Of a DNA stretch of 64,000 nucleotides, positions 54,100-64,000 are shown piece after piece. The position numbers were made by a program, and so were the translations under genes. Every line of letters starts with the position of its first letter. The first letter of the stretch is position 1. The notes beneath the pieces are model-generated. The model was not told where the DNA came from. It did not search any database and worked only from the letters and a program-made list of their open reading frames with translations. Source of the stretch: an unidentified bacterial endosymbiont (GTDB lineage Bacteria > Pseudomonadota > Gammaproteobacteria > Enterobacterales > Enterobacteriaceae); assembly GCF_918797525.1 (NCBI RefSeq), contig NZ_OU963893.1:1984001-2048000 (forward strand), read 5' to 3'.

Positions 54100-55221
54100 T
54101 TAGTCCTCGAAGAACCAGTATCCGTTGTTCACCAGCGCGGCCAGCATGGCAAGGAAGGAGGGGTCTTCCAGCGCATCGCCAAAGGTATTGGCACTCAATA
54201 CCATATGGCTGGCGATGGCTTCCAGGGCCGGACGGTGCGGAGAATCGAGCTTGTCACCGTTAACAAAAACATCTTCACCAATACGCAGCACGCGCAATCC
54301 GCCCAAACGAACCAGCTTGTCGCCCTGTTGTAGCGCATCATAAATCTCGTCGGCCTGGTAGGGTGGCTCTGCTGGCGCAACATCCAGCTCGTGGCGAGAC
54401 TGGCTGATAAACTCGCCAAACCACTGTCTGAAATGCGCTGGTTCGTTGATCAAGTCCAGCATCATACCGCGCAGCTTATCCAGCTCGGCGGGCAGGATAT
54501 CGGCCGGATGTTCACGGGCCGGGACATCCGGATCGCTGTAGCGATAGCTACCCAGCTCGCGCTGCAGCACATAATCGGCAAAACCGCTGATCATTTCGCG
54601 ACCGTTAGGGGCGCGGAACCCGACAGAATAGTTCAGTGAATTCTCCAGGGAATATCCCTCGTGCGGGAATCCTGGCGGAATATAGAGGATATCACCCGGC
54701 TCGAGCTCTTCATCGATAATCCCCTCAAACGGATCGACCTGCAGCAGATCGGGGTGCGGACAGTGCTGTTTCATCGGCACCTTTTCACCCACGCGCCAGC
54801 GGCGACGGCCCGTCCCCTGAATGATAAACACGTCGTATTGATCCAGATGGGGACCCACACCGCCACCCGGCACGGAGAAAGAGATCATCAGATCGTCCAT
54901 TCGCCAGTCCGGCAGGGCGCGGAAAGGACGCATGAGTGCGGCGGTAGGCTCATGCCAGTTGTTAACGGCCTGAACCAGCAACGACCAGTTGTTTTCACCC
55001 AGATGATCGTAGCTTTCAAATGGACCATGGCTGACCTGCCATTTCCCGTCCTGATGGCTGACCAGACGGCTGTCGACTTCGTTTTCCATCGCCAGACCCG
55101 CCAGTTCGTCAGGCGAAAGTGGGTCGATGAAATTGCTGAACCCGCGTTTAAGAACGACCGGGCGCTTTTGCCAGTAACGTTCAATAAAATCGGGCCAGTT
55201 GAGTGTTAAGTGATAATCCAT
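54100..55221 (-). CDS. roxA: RoxA (YcfD), ribosomal protein uL16 arginine hydroxylase
   Basis: 373 residues, the E. coli length. This 2-oxoglutarate/iron(II) oxygenase of the JmjC type hydroxylates Arg81 of ribosomal protein L16. The iron ligands are in GGGVGPHLDQYDVFI (H-x-D) and the distal histidine in IPPGFPHEGYS. The C-terminal dimerisation and winged-helix parts are present. It lies about 90 bases downstream of phoQ on the same strand. Confidence 0.96.
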   Translation of the reverse strand: MDYHLTLNWPDFIERYWQKRPVVLKRGFSNFIDPLSPDELAGLAMENEVDSRLVSHQDGKWQVSHGPFESYDHLGENNWSLLVQAVNNWHEPTAALMRPFRALPDWRMDDLMISFSVPGGGVGPHLDQYDVFIIQGTGRRRWRVGEKVPMKQHCPHPDLLQVDPFEGIIDEELEPGDILYIPPGFPHEGYSLENSLNYSVGFRAPNGREMISGFADYVLQRELGSYRYSDPDVPAREHPADILPAELDKLRGMMLDLINEPAHFRQWFGEFISQSRHELDVAPAEPPYQADEIYDALQQGDKLVRLGGLRVLRIGEDVFVNGDKLDSPHRPALEAIASHMVLSANTFGDALEDPSFLAMLAALVNNGYWFFED

Positions 55222-55312
55222 ATTTTTTTATTCCGCAGGCTCTAACTGAGTCGGATTATAACGGAAGCGCGGGAGCCTGGGGGCAAGAACCACGCATTTT
55301 TCACATAACGGG

Positions 55313-56776
55313 TTAACTCTCGCCGGATACGGGCTGCTGACGGCCAAAAATGACTTCCATTCTGGCGCCGCCCAGCAGGCTTTCCCCGGTTTCGATCCTG
55401 CCACCGTATTGCTCGACAATCTCTAGCGCAACGGATAACCCGACGCCCTGGCCGGGGCGCAACGTGTCTGCCCGTTGCCCGCGGTCGAAAACGATATCGC
55501 GTTTATTGCGCGGAATGCCGGGGCCATCGTCTTCCACGATAATATGTAATTCATTGTCTGTGACGCGCACGGAAACTTCCACAAATTCAAGGCAGTATTT
55601 GCAGGCGTTATCCAGCAAATTCCCCATCACTTCCATGAAATCGTTTTTCTCACCCACGAAGCTGATCTCTGGCGAGATATCGAGGCTGATGTCCACCCCT
55701 TTACGCTGATAGACCTTATTCAGGGCGGAGGTGAGGTTATCCAGTAAAGGCGCAACCGGGTGCAGTTCACGACTCATCAGCCCGCTTCCGGAACGCATAC
55801 TGGCACGGTGCAGGTAATAGCCAATTTGCTGTGAAATGCGGCTTATCTGCTCCAGCATCACCGGTTCGGCATCGTCGACGCTCAGCTTAGCGCTGCGCAT
55901 GGAACGCAGGGTGCTTTGCATCACGGCAAGCGGTGTTTTCAGGCTGTGGGTCAGGTCGGTAAGCGTCGTGCGGTATTTATCGTAGCGCTCGCGTTCACTT
56001 TTCAGCAGACGGTTAAGATTACGCACCAGGCTTGTCAGCTCGCGGGTAGTTTCCGGGTTGAGCTTCTCACGGTGATGTTCTTCCAGTTCGCGAACCTCCT
56101 TCGCCAGAGACTCAATTGGGCGCAGGCTCCACCAGGCGGCAACCCACAGCAACGGGATCACCAGCAACAGGTTAGCGGCCAGAACATACACGAACCAGCT
56201 CCAGACCATATAAGAACGTTTAAGCTCCACCGGAATGGTATCGATAACCACAATAGTCAGCTGCGGCATGCCCAACGTTGCCGGGTAGATGTTAATTGCA
56301 ACGGAGTGCGTCATCTCTGTTGCAGCGTCATCCTCGCGGATCTCATCCAGTTTTTGCTGTAGCGAGCGATCGTCACGCAGCAATGAGCTGGTGGTATTGA
56401 GATCGGCTTCGATTTCATGGAAGCCGTTGGTCTTCAGCCATTCCGGGCGGATGCTATTCACCAGCCAGGGAACTTCCCGCTGGGACCACAGAAGATTCCC
56501 CTTTTCATCATAGATAAGCGCCAGCGTCGGGCTTTGCTGGTTAAGATTTTCCGGCATATCAACGGTGATTTGGTTGTTTTCCCACTTAGCGAGAGTGTAA
56601 AACAGGTTACTTTCGCCACGCAGTAGACGAAAGGTCGTTTTATCAAAACTGACGCTGTAGCCAACCAGAGCCACCATGCCATAGGAGAGCGACAACACCA
56701 GCACAACGGCTGCTGTTGCCAGTAAAAAGCGAACCCGCAGAGAGAGGGGCAGGATATGGCGTAAAATCCGTTTCAT
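55313..56776 (-). CDS. phoQ: PhoQ, magnesium/antimicrobial-peptide sensor kinase
   Basis: 487 residues, as in Salmonella. Two membrane segments (about 17-40 and 195-215) frame the periplasmic sensor with its acidic patch ([15 protein letters not shown]). Then come HAMP, the phosphorylated histidine in [14 protein letters not shown], and the ATPase boxes (N box [15 protein letters not shown] box [12 protein letters not shown]). It starts directly after the phoP stop, with no gap. Confidence 0.97.
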   Translation of the reverse strand: MKRILRHILPLSLRVRFLLATAAVVLVLSLSYGMVALVGYSVSFDKTTFRLLRGESNLFYTLAKWENNQITVDMPENLNQQSPTLALIYDEKGNLLWSQREVPWLVNSIRPEWLKTNGFHEIEADLNTTSSLLRDDRSLQQKLDEIREDDAATEMTHSVAINIYPATLGMPQLTIVVIDTIPVELKRSYMVWSWFVYVLAANLLLVIPLLWVAAWWSLRPIESLAKEVRELEEHHREKLNPETTRELTSLVRNLNRLLKSERERYDKYRTTLTDLTHSLKTPLAVMQSTLRSMRSAKLSVDDAEPVMLEQISRISQQIGYYLHRASMRSGSGLMSRELHPVAPLLDNLTSALNKVYQRKGVDISLDISPEISFVGEKNDFMEVMGNLLDNACKYCLEFVEVSVRVTDNELHIIVEDDGPGIPRNKRDIVFDRGQRADTLRPGQGVGLSVALEIVEQYGGRIETGESLLGGARMEVIFGRQQPVSGES

Positions 56777-57451
56777 TTAGCGTAATTCGAACAGGTAGCC
56801 CTGACCACGGACGGTGGTTATCACATCCTGGGGGAACTGCGCCTGGATTTTTTTGCGCAAACGGCCCATTAATACGTCAATGGTATGGCTCTCACGCAGT
56901 TCGGCATCCGGATAGAGCTGGAGCATAAGGGAATCTTTGCTCACCACTTTGCCGTTGTTACGGATAAGCGTCTCAATGATGGTATATTCGAATGCCGTCA
57001 GCTTGATCACTTCCTCATTAATTGAGAATTCACGGCGCGAGAGATCGACCTGGAAAGGGGGAAGGGTGATAACCTGTGAGGCCAGCCCGCTGTTACGGCG
57101 TAATAACGCCTGCATACGCGCAGCCACTTCTTCGATGTGGAACGGCTTGGTGACGTAATCATCGGCGCCAGCGCTTAGCACCTCAACTTTGTCCTGCCAG
57201 CCTTCACGGGCGGTCAACACCAGCACCGGAAGGGACACGTCATGGCTGCGCCAACGACGGATCAACGACAAACCGTCTTCATCAGGCAAGCCTAAGTCGA
57301 CGATGGCGATATCCGGCAAGTGTTCATTGAGATAATAATCGGCTTCTTTTGCGTCTTCAGCATCATCCACCTGATGTCCCATCTCCTGAAGCTGAACCTT
57401 CAGGTGATGGCGTAGCAATGCGTTATCCTCAACAACCAGTACGCGCATCAT
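56777..57451 (-). CDS. phoP: PhoP, response regulator
   Basis: 224 residues, or 223 if the second ATG is used; GGGAG lies at an acceptable distance from both. The receiver domain has the acidic pair VVEDN, the phosphorylated aspartate in [13 protein letters not shown], and the KPF lysine. The C-terminal winged helix (OmpR type) binds PhoP boxes ([18 protein letters not shown]). It controls magnesium and peptide-resistance genes. A perfect PhoP box lies upstream, so it likely activates itself. Confidence 0.98.
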   Translation of the reverse strand: MMRVLVVEDNALLRHHLKVQLQEMGHQVDDAEDAKEADYYLNEHLPDIAIVDLGLPDEDGLSLIRRWRSHDVSLPVLVLTAREGWQDKVEVLSAGADDYVTKPFHIEEVAARMQALLRRNSGLASQVITLPPFQVDLSRREFSINEEVIKLTAFEYTIIETLIRNNGKVVSKDSLMLQLYPDAELRESHTIDVLMGRLRKKIQAQFPQDVITTVRGQGYLFELR

Positions 57452-57509
57452 CTTTTCTCCCAGTATTGAAATTGTGAATAGTGTAACGCTGATTATGTTG
57501 CTGTGGGGA

Positions 57510-57526
57510 TAAACATTGATTAAACC
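57510..57526 (-). promoter_or_regulatory. PhoP box of the phoPQ promoter
   Basis: On the minus strand GGTTTA-ATCAA-TGTTTA, an exact fit to (G/T)GTTTA-N5-(G/T)GTTTA, ending about 58 bases before the phoP start. It supports positive autoregulation. Confidence 0.9.
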
Positions 57527-57529
57527 GGG

Positions 57530-57562
57530 AAAAAGCAGCCCCCTTTACGGACAGAAAGGGGG
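57530..57562 (-). terminator. Terminator of purB
   Basis: Read on the minus strand, CCCCCTTT-CTGTCCGT-AAAGGGGG, then CTGCTTTTT. It sits immediately upstream of the PhoP box and insulates phoPQ from purB. Confidence 0.65.
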
Positions 57563-57570
57563 AAGGGGAG

Positions 57571-59590
<2,020 letters not shown>

Positions 59591-59617
59591 ACGCTCTCCT
59601 TTATGTGTGCAATCGTG

Positions 59618-60727
59618 TTAAACAGCAGGCAGCGGCAGGCGCTGTTCAATGATCCCACCACCCAGGCACACTTCTCCAGTGTAGAAGACAGCGGACTGAC
59701 CAGGGGTGACGGCAGAAACCGGTTCATCAAAGCGCACGTCAATACGCTCGTCATCCAGCGCGGTGACGGTGCATGGGATATCCGTCTGACGGTAGCGTGT
59801 CTTCACCGTGCAGCGCAGCGTGCCTTTCAGCGGCTCACGATCGACCCAGTGCAACTGTTGCGCGATAAGCCCAACGGACATTAGACGCGGATGGTCGTGA
59901 CCCTGGGCGACAATCAGAATGTTATTTTCGACATCTTTGTCGACAACGTACCACGGATCTTCACTGCCTTCTTTTGTCCCGCCAATCCCCAGGCCTTTAC
60001 GCTGGCCAAGGGTGTGGTACATCAGCCCCTGATGTTGACCAATCTCTTCGCCATCGACGGTAACAATTTTGCCCGGCTGTGCAGGCAGGTAGCGGCCGAG
60101 AAATTCGCGGAATTTACGCTCACCGATGAAACAGATGCCGGTAGAGTCTTTTTTCTTCGCGGTGACGAGATCCAGCGCTTCGGCAATTTTACGCACGGCG
60201 GGCTTTTCCAGCTCGCCAACCGGGAACAGACTTTGGGCAATTTGTTCATGACCCAGTGTATACAGGAAATAACTCTGATCTTTATTGCCATCCAGACCGC
60301 GCAGCAGCTGGCTTTTGCCGTTAACATCGGCGCGGCGTACGTAGTGTCCGGTCGCGATATAATCTGCGCCCAGGTCTTCGGCGGCGAATTCCAGGAAGGC
60401 TTTAAATTTGATCTCTTTGTTGCACAGAATGTCTGGATTAGGGGTACGGCCTGCTTTGTACTCTTCGAGGAAAAGTTCAAAAACATTGTCCCAGTATTCT
60501 GCGGCAAAGTTGACGGTATGAAGCTCGATGCCGAGCTTGTCGCACACGGCCTGCGCATCAGCAAGATCAGCAGACGCAGTACAGTACTCCTCGCCATCGT
60601 CTTCCTCCCAGTTCTTCATGAACAGGCCTTCCACCTTATAGCCCTGTTGCTGCAACAGGTAAGCGGAAACGGAGGAGTCGACACCGCCGGACATGCCGAC
60701 GATCACTTTTTTTGGGCTTTCTGACAT
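59618..60727 (-). CDS. mnmA: MnmA, tRNA 2-thiouridylase
   Basis: 369 residues from the ATG at 60727 ([20 protein letters not shown]). It adds sulfur to U34 of tRNAs for Lys, Glu and Gln. The PP-loop SGGVDSS activates the uridine. The catalytic cysteines are in [14 protein letters not shown] and [13 protein letters not shown]. It is followed by hflD after 27 bases. Confidence 0.97.
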   Translation of the reverse strand: MSESPKKVIVGMSGGVDSSVSAYLLQQQGYKVEGLFMKNWEEDDGEEYCTASADLADAQAVCDKLGIELHTVNFAAEYWDNVFELFLEEYKAGRTPNPDILCNKEIKFKAFLEFAAEDLGADYIATGHYVRRADVNGKSQLLRGLDGNKDQSYFLYTLGHEQIAQSLFPVGELEKPAVRKIAEALDLVTAKKKDSTGICFIGERKFREFLGRYLPAQPGKIVTVDGEEIGQHQGLMYHTLGQRKGLGIGGTKEGSEDPWYVVDKDVENNILIVAQGHDHPRLMSVGLIAQQLHWVDREPLKGTLRCTVKTRYRQTDIPCTVTALDDERIDVRFDEPVSAVTPGQSAVFYTGEVCLGGGIIEQRLPLPAV

Positions 60728-60768
60728 TGGAATACTCACGACATTGAACTTCAAGGCGGCGTATTCTA

Positions 60769-61243
60769 TCACGCGCCCCCACCATTGGCACCCTCTGTAA
60801 ACGGCCAGTGAAATTCGCCGATGACATCGAGCGGCAAGCGCGCGGCAGACTGCCAGCAGCGAATGCTTTCGGCAACCAGCGGCGAGCGCAGGTTTGGCGC
60901 GTTGAGGATCGTTTCAGCTGTTACCCACAGGCAGCGATCGATATCGTCATCGTGGGGTTCAGTGGCGCACATTTCGCTAAGCTCAATGGCGAACAGGAAG
61001 CGCAGGAAAGGGGTGTGATCGGGGGCAATCCACTGATGCATGCGGATAAAATGCTGTGGCTCGGCGCGTATGCCCGTTTCTTCCCACAGTTCGCGTTTTT
61101 GCCGCCTGTAGCAGCGTTTCGTTTGCTTCAAGGTGACCGGCGGGCTGGTTCCAGAGAGCCTTACCGTTGATGCTCTCTTCTACCACCAGAAATTTACCCT
61201 GAGCATGAACCACGCAGGCGACCGTAACATGAGGTTTGAACAT
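60769..61243 (-). pseudogene. nudJ: NudJ phosphatase, interrupted by a one-base frameshift
   Basis: Two overlapping frames together make a full NudJ (about 153 residues). The first (from 61243) reads [20 protein letters not shown] to ETLLQAAK and then goes out of frame. The second picks up at [17 protein letters not shown] and runs to the normal end. The break is an extra A (T5 at 61096-61100 on the plus strand) where four would keep the frame, in the middle of the Nudix box (GHLEANE...RELWEETGI). NudJ hydrolyses thiamine and nucleotide diphosphates. This copy would be inactive unless the base is a sequencing error. Confidence 0.85.
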
Positions 61244-61252
61244 AATGTCTCC

Positions 61253-61870
61253 TTAAGGGGCAACGTCTCGCCATTCGCCGTTTGCCAGCGAATCCAGCGT
61301 GTAATTGCCCATGGCATAGCGAATAAGGCGCAGGGTAGGGAAGCCGACATGGGCAGTCATCCGTCGAACCTGCCGGTTACGACCTTCATAAAGGGTGATC
61401 TTGAGCCAGCTAGTCGGAATGGTTTTGCGTTCGCGAATGGCGGGGTTGCGCGGCCATAGCCATTCCGGCTCGCTGACGCGTTCGATTCCGGCAGGCAACG
61501 TTGGGCCATCGTTTAAGGTGATACCGTTGCGTAATTGCGCCAGTGTGTCTTCTTCAGGCTCGCCTTCGATCTGCACGAAGTAAATTTTACCAGTACGTTT
61601 GCCCGGTTGGGTAAGTTTTGCCTGCAACGCCCCATCGTTGGTTAAGACCAGAAGCCCCTCGCTATCCCTGTCCAGCCGCCCTGCGGCGTAAACCCCCTGT
61701 ACGGGAATAAAATCCTTTAGCGTCCTGCGCCCGGCCTCGTCGGTGAACTGCGGCAACACATCGAAGGGTTTATTGAACAGAATAACTCGCGTCGGCTGGG
61801 ATTCTTGCGCTTTTCTGGCATCGCGTGGTGGGCTGTACCTTCCACACCGGTGGTTTCGAACATTACGCAT
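61253..61870 (-). CDS. rluE: RluE, 23S rRNA pseudouridine-2457 synthase
   Basis: 205 residues from the ATG at 61870, with TTGAGGAGG six bases before it; the TTG at 61885 is part of that ribosome site. The RsuA-family catalytic aspartate is in [20 protein letters not shown], and the C-terminal [20 protein letters not shown] is typical. The N-terminal tail ([17 protein letters not shown]) differs from E. coli. In E. coli icd lies divergent from it; here that gene is not present in the window. Confidence 0.95.
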   Translation of the reverse strand: MRNVRNHRCGRYSPPRDARKAQESQPTRVILFNKPFDVLPQFTDEAGRRTLKDFIPVQGVYAAGRLDRDSEGLLVLTNDGALQAKLTQPGKRTGKIYFVQIEGEPEEDTLAQLRNGITLNDGPTLPAGIERVSEPEWLWPRNPAIRERKTIPTSWLKITLYEGRNRQVRRMTAHVGFPTLRLIRYAMGNYTLDSLANGEWRDVAP

Positions 61871-62281
61871 AAACTGCCTCCTCAACGCGATAAAAGTATC
61901 AAATCGGTGTGTGTTGTTATTGGGTACATACGTAACTCGTTAATAAAGGGTCAAAACACCCGAAAACTCACCCCCGTAAAGTGGATAAGCCTATTTTACA
62001 TCGATTAGGGCGACCTGATAAGCAATGCAGTATAAATTGTATGATTATTGTTAATCAGGTGAACGGCGTATGGTGGCGCTATGTGTAGGGGATATTATTA
62101 CGCCAACTGATGTGGTTGACATATTCTGCCTGTAGACTAAAGAGATTTTTTGTTATGTCTTTTAACCTCGAAAATGGATGTTCTCCCGCCACAACTCGCG
62201 ACAACCGCATTAACCCTATCTTATTTGCCCTGTGATGCAGAACTATTTCTGCAAGGGAACCACTGTCAGAGGGATTTTCAT
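61871..62281. other. Junction region between the conserved backbone and the accessory segment
   Basis: 411 bases without a supported gene, clearly AT-richer than the flanks. It holds the rluE promoter on one side and the promoter of the DsbA-like gene on the other. A TTGACA at 62116-62121 with TAAAGA 16 bases later is a possible promoter. I see no direct repeat, tRNA or integrase to define an attachment site. Confidence 0.6.
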
Positions 62282-62905
62282 ATGGTCAAAAGTATTATAA
62301 GTGCGCTCATGCTATTGATCCTGCTCTCTTGTGAGTCTAATTCGGCAATTAAAGAGGGCAAACAATACGTTGTTTTACAAAATCCAGTTGCTGAAGCACC
62401 CCACGTTATCGCGTTCTTCTCATTTTATTGCGGGCCTTGCTATCAGTTTGCGCGGCAGTACCCGGTCAATGATGCCATTGAGCCTATCCTCCCTGCAGGC
62501 GAAAAGGTTATTAAATACCATGTAAGCGTAATGGGAAAACTGGGAAATCAGTTGACCGAAGCCTGGGCTATCGCGATGGTCATGGGCGTCAACGATACTG
62601 TTGAACTTCCGCTGTTTGAGTTAATGCAAAAAACGCAAGGCCCGGTCAGTCCCGATGACATTAAATTAATTTTCGCCCATGCAGGGGTGACGCCAGAGCA
62701 ATACCAAAGCGCTCAACACAGTCTGGTAGTGAAGGCGAGAGTCGCGGAGCAGGATACGGCAATGCAAAAATTTTCGGTGTCGGGCACTCCTTCATATTAT
62801 GTAAAGGGTCGTTATGGGGTTAACCATTCTGGCATTATTGCCGACACGCCGGAGGCGTATGTTGACAGTTTCGTCCAGGTGATAAGCTATCTGTTGAAGA
62901 GATAG
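62282..62905 (+). CDS. DsbA-like thiol:disulfide oxidoreductase, exported, CGPC active site
   Basis: 207 residues from the ATG at 62282, with AGAGGG eight bases upstream. The N-terminus is a short signal sequence ending LLSC, which looks like a lipobox, though cleavage at SNSA is also possible. The DsbA fold follows: EGKQYVVLQNP, the redox motif FYCGPCYQF (C50, C53), an alpha-helical insert (about residues 85-155), and the cis-proline loop SVSGTPSYYVKG (P170). Classical DsbA has CPHC; CGPC is the thioredoxin-type dipeptide and would change the redox potential. It resembles the accessory DsbA paralogues DsbL and SrgA in size and plan. The substrate is unknown; the next gene is a possible relation. 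Confidence 0.82.
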   Translation: MVKSIISALMLLILLSCESNSAIKEGKQYVVLQNPVAEAPHVIAFFSFYCGPCYQFARQYPVNDAIEPILPAGEKVIKYHVSVMGKLGNQLTEAWAIAMVMGVNDTVELPLFELMQKTQGPVSPDDIKLIFAHAGVTPEQYQSAQHSLVVKARVAEQDTAMQKFSVSGTPSYYVKGRYGVNHSGIIADTPEAYVDSFVQVISYLLKR

Positions 62906-62947
62906 GGGACCTCAATTCTCCACGCTGAATAACCGTTATGATGATCT

Positions 62948-62971
62948 GCTATAGGGTTTATACCTTATAGC
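62948..62971. promoter_or_regulatory. Inverted repeat upstream of the pentapeptide-repeat gene
   Basis: GCTATAGGGT-TTAT-ACCTTATAGC has ten-base arms with one mismatch, 51 bases before the start codon. It could bind a dimeric regulator. It also contains GGTTTA, one PhoP half-site, but the second half is not there. Confidence 0.4.
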
Positions 62972-63021
62972 GATTGCTTATCTTCGCAGATTACATTTAA
63001 TTATCAATTAAGGGGTGTGGT

Positions 63022-63834
63022 ATGACAAATTTAGAACCTGGTTCTACTCCTGTTCTGGCTAAGAAGGACGTAATATCACCCAGGGATGTCATTGACTGCA
63101 TGATAAATATTTATAGATTGGGAGGGGTTACTCTGTCCAGTCGACAGCTTTATGCGCACGTCCTGAATTTGTTGGTGAAGGCACTCACTGAAACCAATAA
63201 AGATTTTTATAATAAAAAAGGGAAGTGTTTAAATCTTGATGATATAGGTGGCTGTAAGGTCTCCTTTGCATCTTGCGACCAAAAACCACACCATATTACC
63301 CTGGAAGTGGTTAAAGGCGCCTATATCGGGAGGGTTGATATTGACAAAAATGTATTTAATGAGGTGTGCCGAGCACTCAAAATACGACATGAATTAGCGT
63401 TAAAACAAATCCTGCCGGTCCTGACTCATAGCGGTAAAGTTAACTTATGCGGTGTCAACCTGAGTCACAGAAATTTGAAAGGAATGAATCTAAGAGATGT
63501 GGACTTAAGCGGAGCGACTTTAGTTAATACGGTGTTATCCGGAGCGGACCTCACCCGTGCGCTATTTTCGCATGCTAAGTTATCCTTTGGGGATTTTTCA
63601 GGTGCCCACGCCATCGGCACCATTTTTTTAAATTGCGATGCAAGTAACGCGATCTTCACTAATACGCATTTACCCCACGCTGTGTTTTCACACTCTGATT
63701 TATCTCATGCTGATTTTTCAGGCGCGGATCTCACGGGGGTCCGTCTGGAGAATAATATGATAAGCAAAGAATTTTTCATCCGCCTGGGGAAAGTGCCTGG
63801 AGCGCAAATGAAAAACATAATTTATCTTGACTGA
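63022..63834 (+). CDS. Pentapeptide-repeat protein resembling type III effectors PipB/PipB2
   Basis: 270 residues, behind AATTAAGGGGTGTGGT. Residues about 140-245 are some 21 pentapeptide repeats (VNLSH, RNLKG, MNLRD, VDLSG, ADLTR, ADFSG and so on), which form a right-handed beta-helix. The first 130 residues follow, from memory, the N-terminal domain of Salmonella PipB and PipB2: SPRDVIDCMINIYRLGGV against SPKTILEYIINFFTCGGI, LDDIGGCKVSF against LDDMDGCRVEF, and FNEVCRALKIRHELAL against FEKICRALLFRCEFSL. That domain carries the SPI-2 secretion signal in Salmonella. The kinesin-linked LFNEF tail of PipB2 is absent. There is no signal peptide. Secretion and function here are unproven. Confidence 0.8.
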   Translation: MTNLEPGSTPVLAKKDVISPRDVIDCMINIYRLGGVTLSSRQLYAHVLNLLVKALTETNKDFYNKKGKCLNLDDIGGCKVSFASCDQKPHHITLEVVKGAYIGRVDIDKNVFNEVCRALKIRHELALKQILPVLTHSGKVNLCGVNLSHRNLKGMNLRDVDLSGATLVNTVLSGADLTRALFSHAKLSFGDFSGAHAIGTIFLNCDASNAIFTNTHLPHAVFSHSDLSHADFSGADLTGVRLENNMISKEFFIRLGKVPGAQMKNIIYLD

Positions 63835-63888
63835 CCATAATATTTATTCAACTCTACCTTTTGCTATTTTTGTTCTCATCCTCAGATA

Positions 63889-64000
63889 TCAGAAACGCCA
63901 GGTGGCTGAAAGATTACCGGCGATTGAGTTATAGCCAGAACGAGAGAATTCGCTTTCTATGCCGATGCCCAATTCCGCATCAGCGTTAATTTTATAGCTC
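63889..64000 (-). CDS. Outer-membrane beta-barrel protein, C-terminal end only
   Basis: Reading from the window edge on the minus strand gives 36 residues ending in TGA at 63889: SYKINADAELGIGIESEFSR, then SGYNSIAGNLSATWRF. Alternating hydrophobic residues and a final aromatic (WRF) mark the last strands of an outer-membrane barrel. The GYNSIAGNLSATWRF end is most like autotransporter translocator domains, less like Ail/OmpX proteins. The gene converges on the pentapeptide-repeat gene. Too little is visible to name it. Confidence 0.6.
   Translation of the reverse strand, partial: SYKINADAELGIGIESEFSRSGYNSIAGNLSATWRF

Noticed and set aside
61090..61105. Programmed frameshift in nudJ
   Set aside because: The A5 tract is too short for efficient slippage, no stimulatory structure is evident, and NudJ is a single-frame gene in relatives. 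A mutation or sequencing error is simpler.
62150..62281. N-terminal extension of the DsbA-like protein
   Set aside because: The extra residues do not look like a signal peptide or domain, and a good ribosome site and signal sequence begin at 62282.
62955..62971. PhoP box upstream of the PipB-like gene
   Set aside because: Only GGTTTA is present; the second half at the right spacing reads TATAGC, too far from the consensus.

Overview
The window is a chromosome segment of a flagellated enterobacterium. Gene order and protein sequences follow the Escherichia coli / Salmonella flgF-to-rluE region almost gene for gene. A drug-efflux-type MFS/LysR pair between flgL and rne and an EAL-HDOD gene remnant between cobB and potD are absent from E. 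coli K-12, so an Enterobacter/Lelliottia/Leclercia-like host is the best guess. I inferred this by reading, not by a database search.

Layout. 1-6.5 kb: distal flagellar genes flgF(partial)GHIJKL (rod, L and P rings, rod-assembly hydrolase, hook-filament junction), with a sigma-28-type promoter before flgK. 6.5-8.8 kb: MFS exporter (-) and divergent LysR regulator (+). 8.8-14.2 kb: rne (-) with a long leader, rluC (+), yceF (-). 14.3-24.9 kb: yceD-rpmF-plsX-fabH-fabD-fabG-acpP-fabF (ribosome and fatty-acid synthesis), then pabC-mltG-tmk-holB-ycfH. 25-29 kb: ptsG with its small-RNA-targeted leader, and fhuE (-). 29.2-33 kb: hinT-ycfL-lpoB-thiK-nagZ-ycfP (cell-wall synthesis activator and wall recycling). 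33-42.4 kb: ndh, ycfJ, comR/bhsA, ldtC, mfd, ycfT. 42.6-47.6 kb: lolCDE (lipoprotein sorting), nagK, cobB. 47.8-48.7 kb: a decayed EAL-HDOD gene. 48.8-54 kb: potABCD (spermidine/putrescine import, -) and pepT (+). 54.1-61.9 kb, all on the minus strand: roxA, phoQ, phoP, purB, hflD, mnmA, nudJ (frameshifted) and rluE.

At about 61.9 kb the conserved order stops. Instead of icd, which follows rluE in E. coli, there is an AT-richer accessory segment running to the window end: a small exported DsbA-like thiol oxidoreductase with a CGPC active site, a pentapeptide-repeat protein whose N-terminal half resembles the Salmonella type III effectors PipB/PipB2, and the 3' end of an outer-membrane beta-barrel gene. 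This is the most interesting part of the window.

Other points worth checking are a one-base frameshift inside the Nudix box of nudJ, a potA start where the usual ATG is out of frame and a TTG start overlaps the stop of a six-codon leader, an almost leaderless promoter for yceD-rpmF, and a 9-bp coding repeat in the RNA-binding tail of RNase E. Regulatory sites readable by eye include a textbook PhoP box before phoPQ, a good Fur box before fhuE, an FNR-type site before ndh, a CRP site before bhsA, and the ptsG leader.
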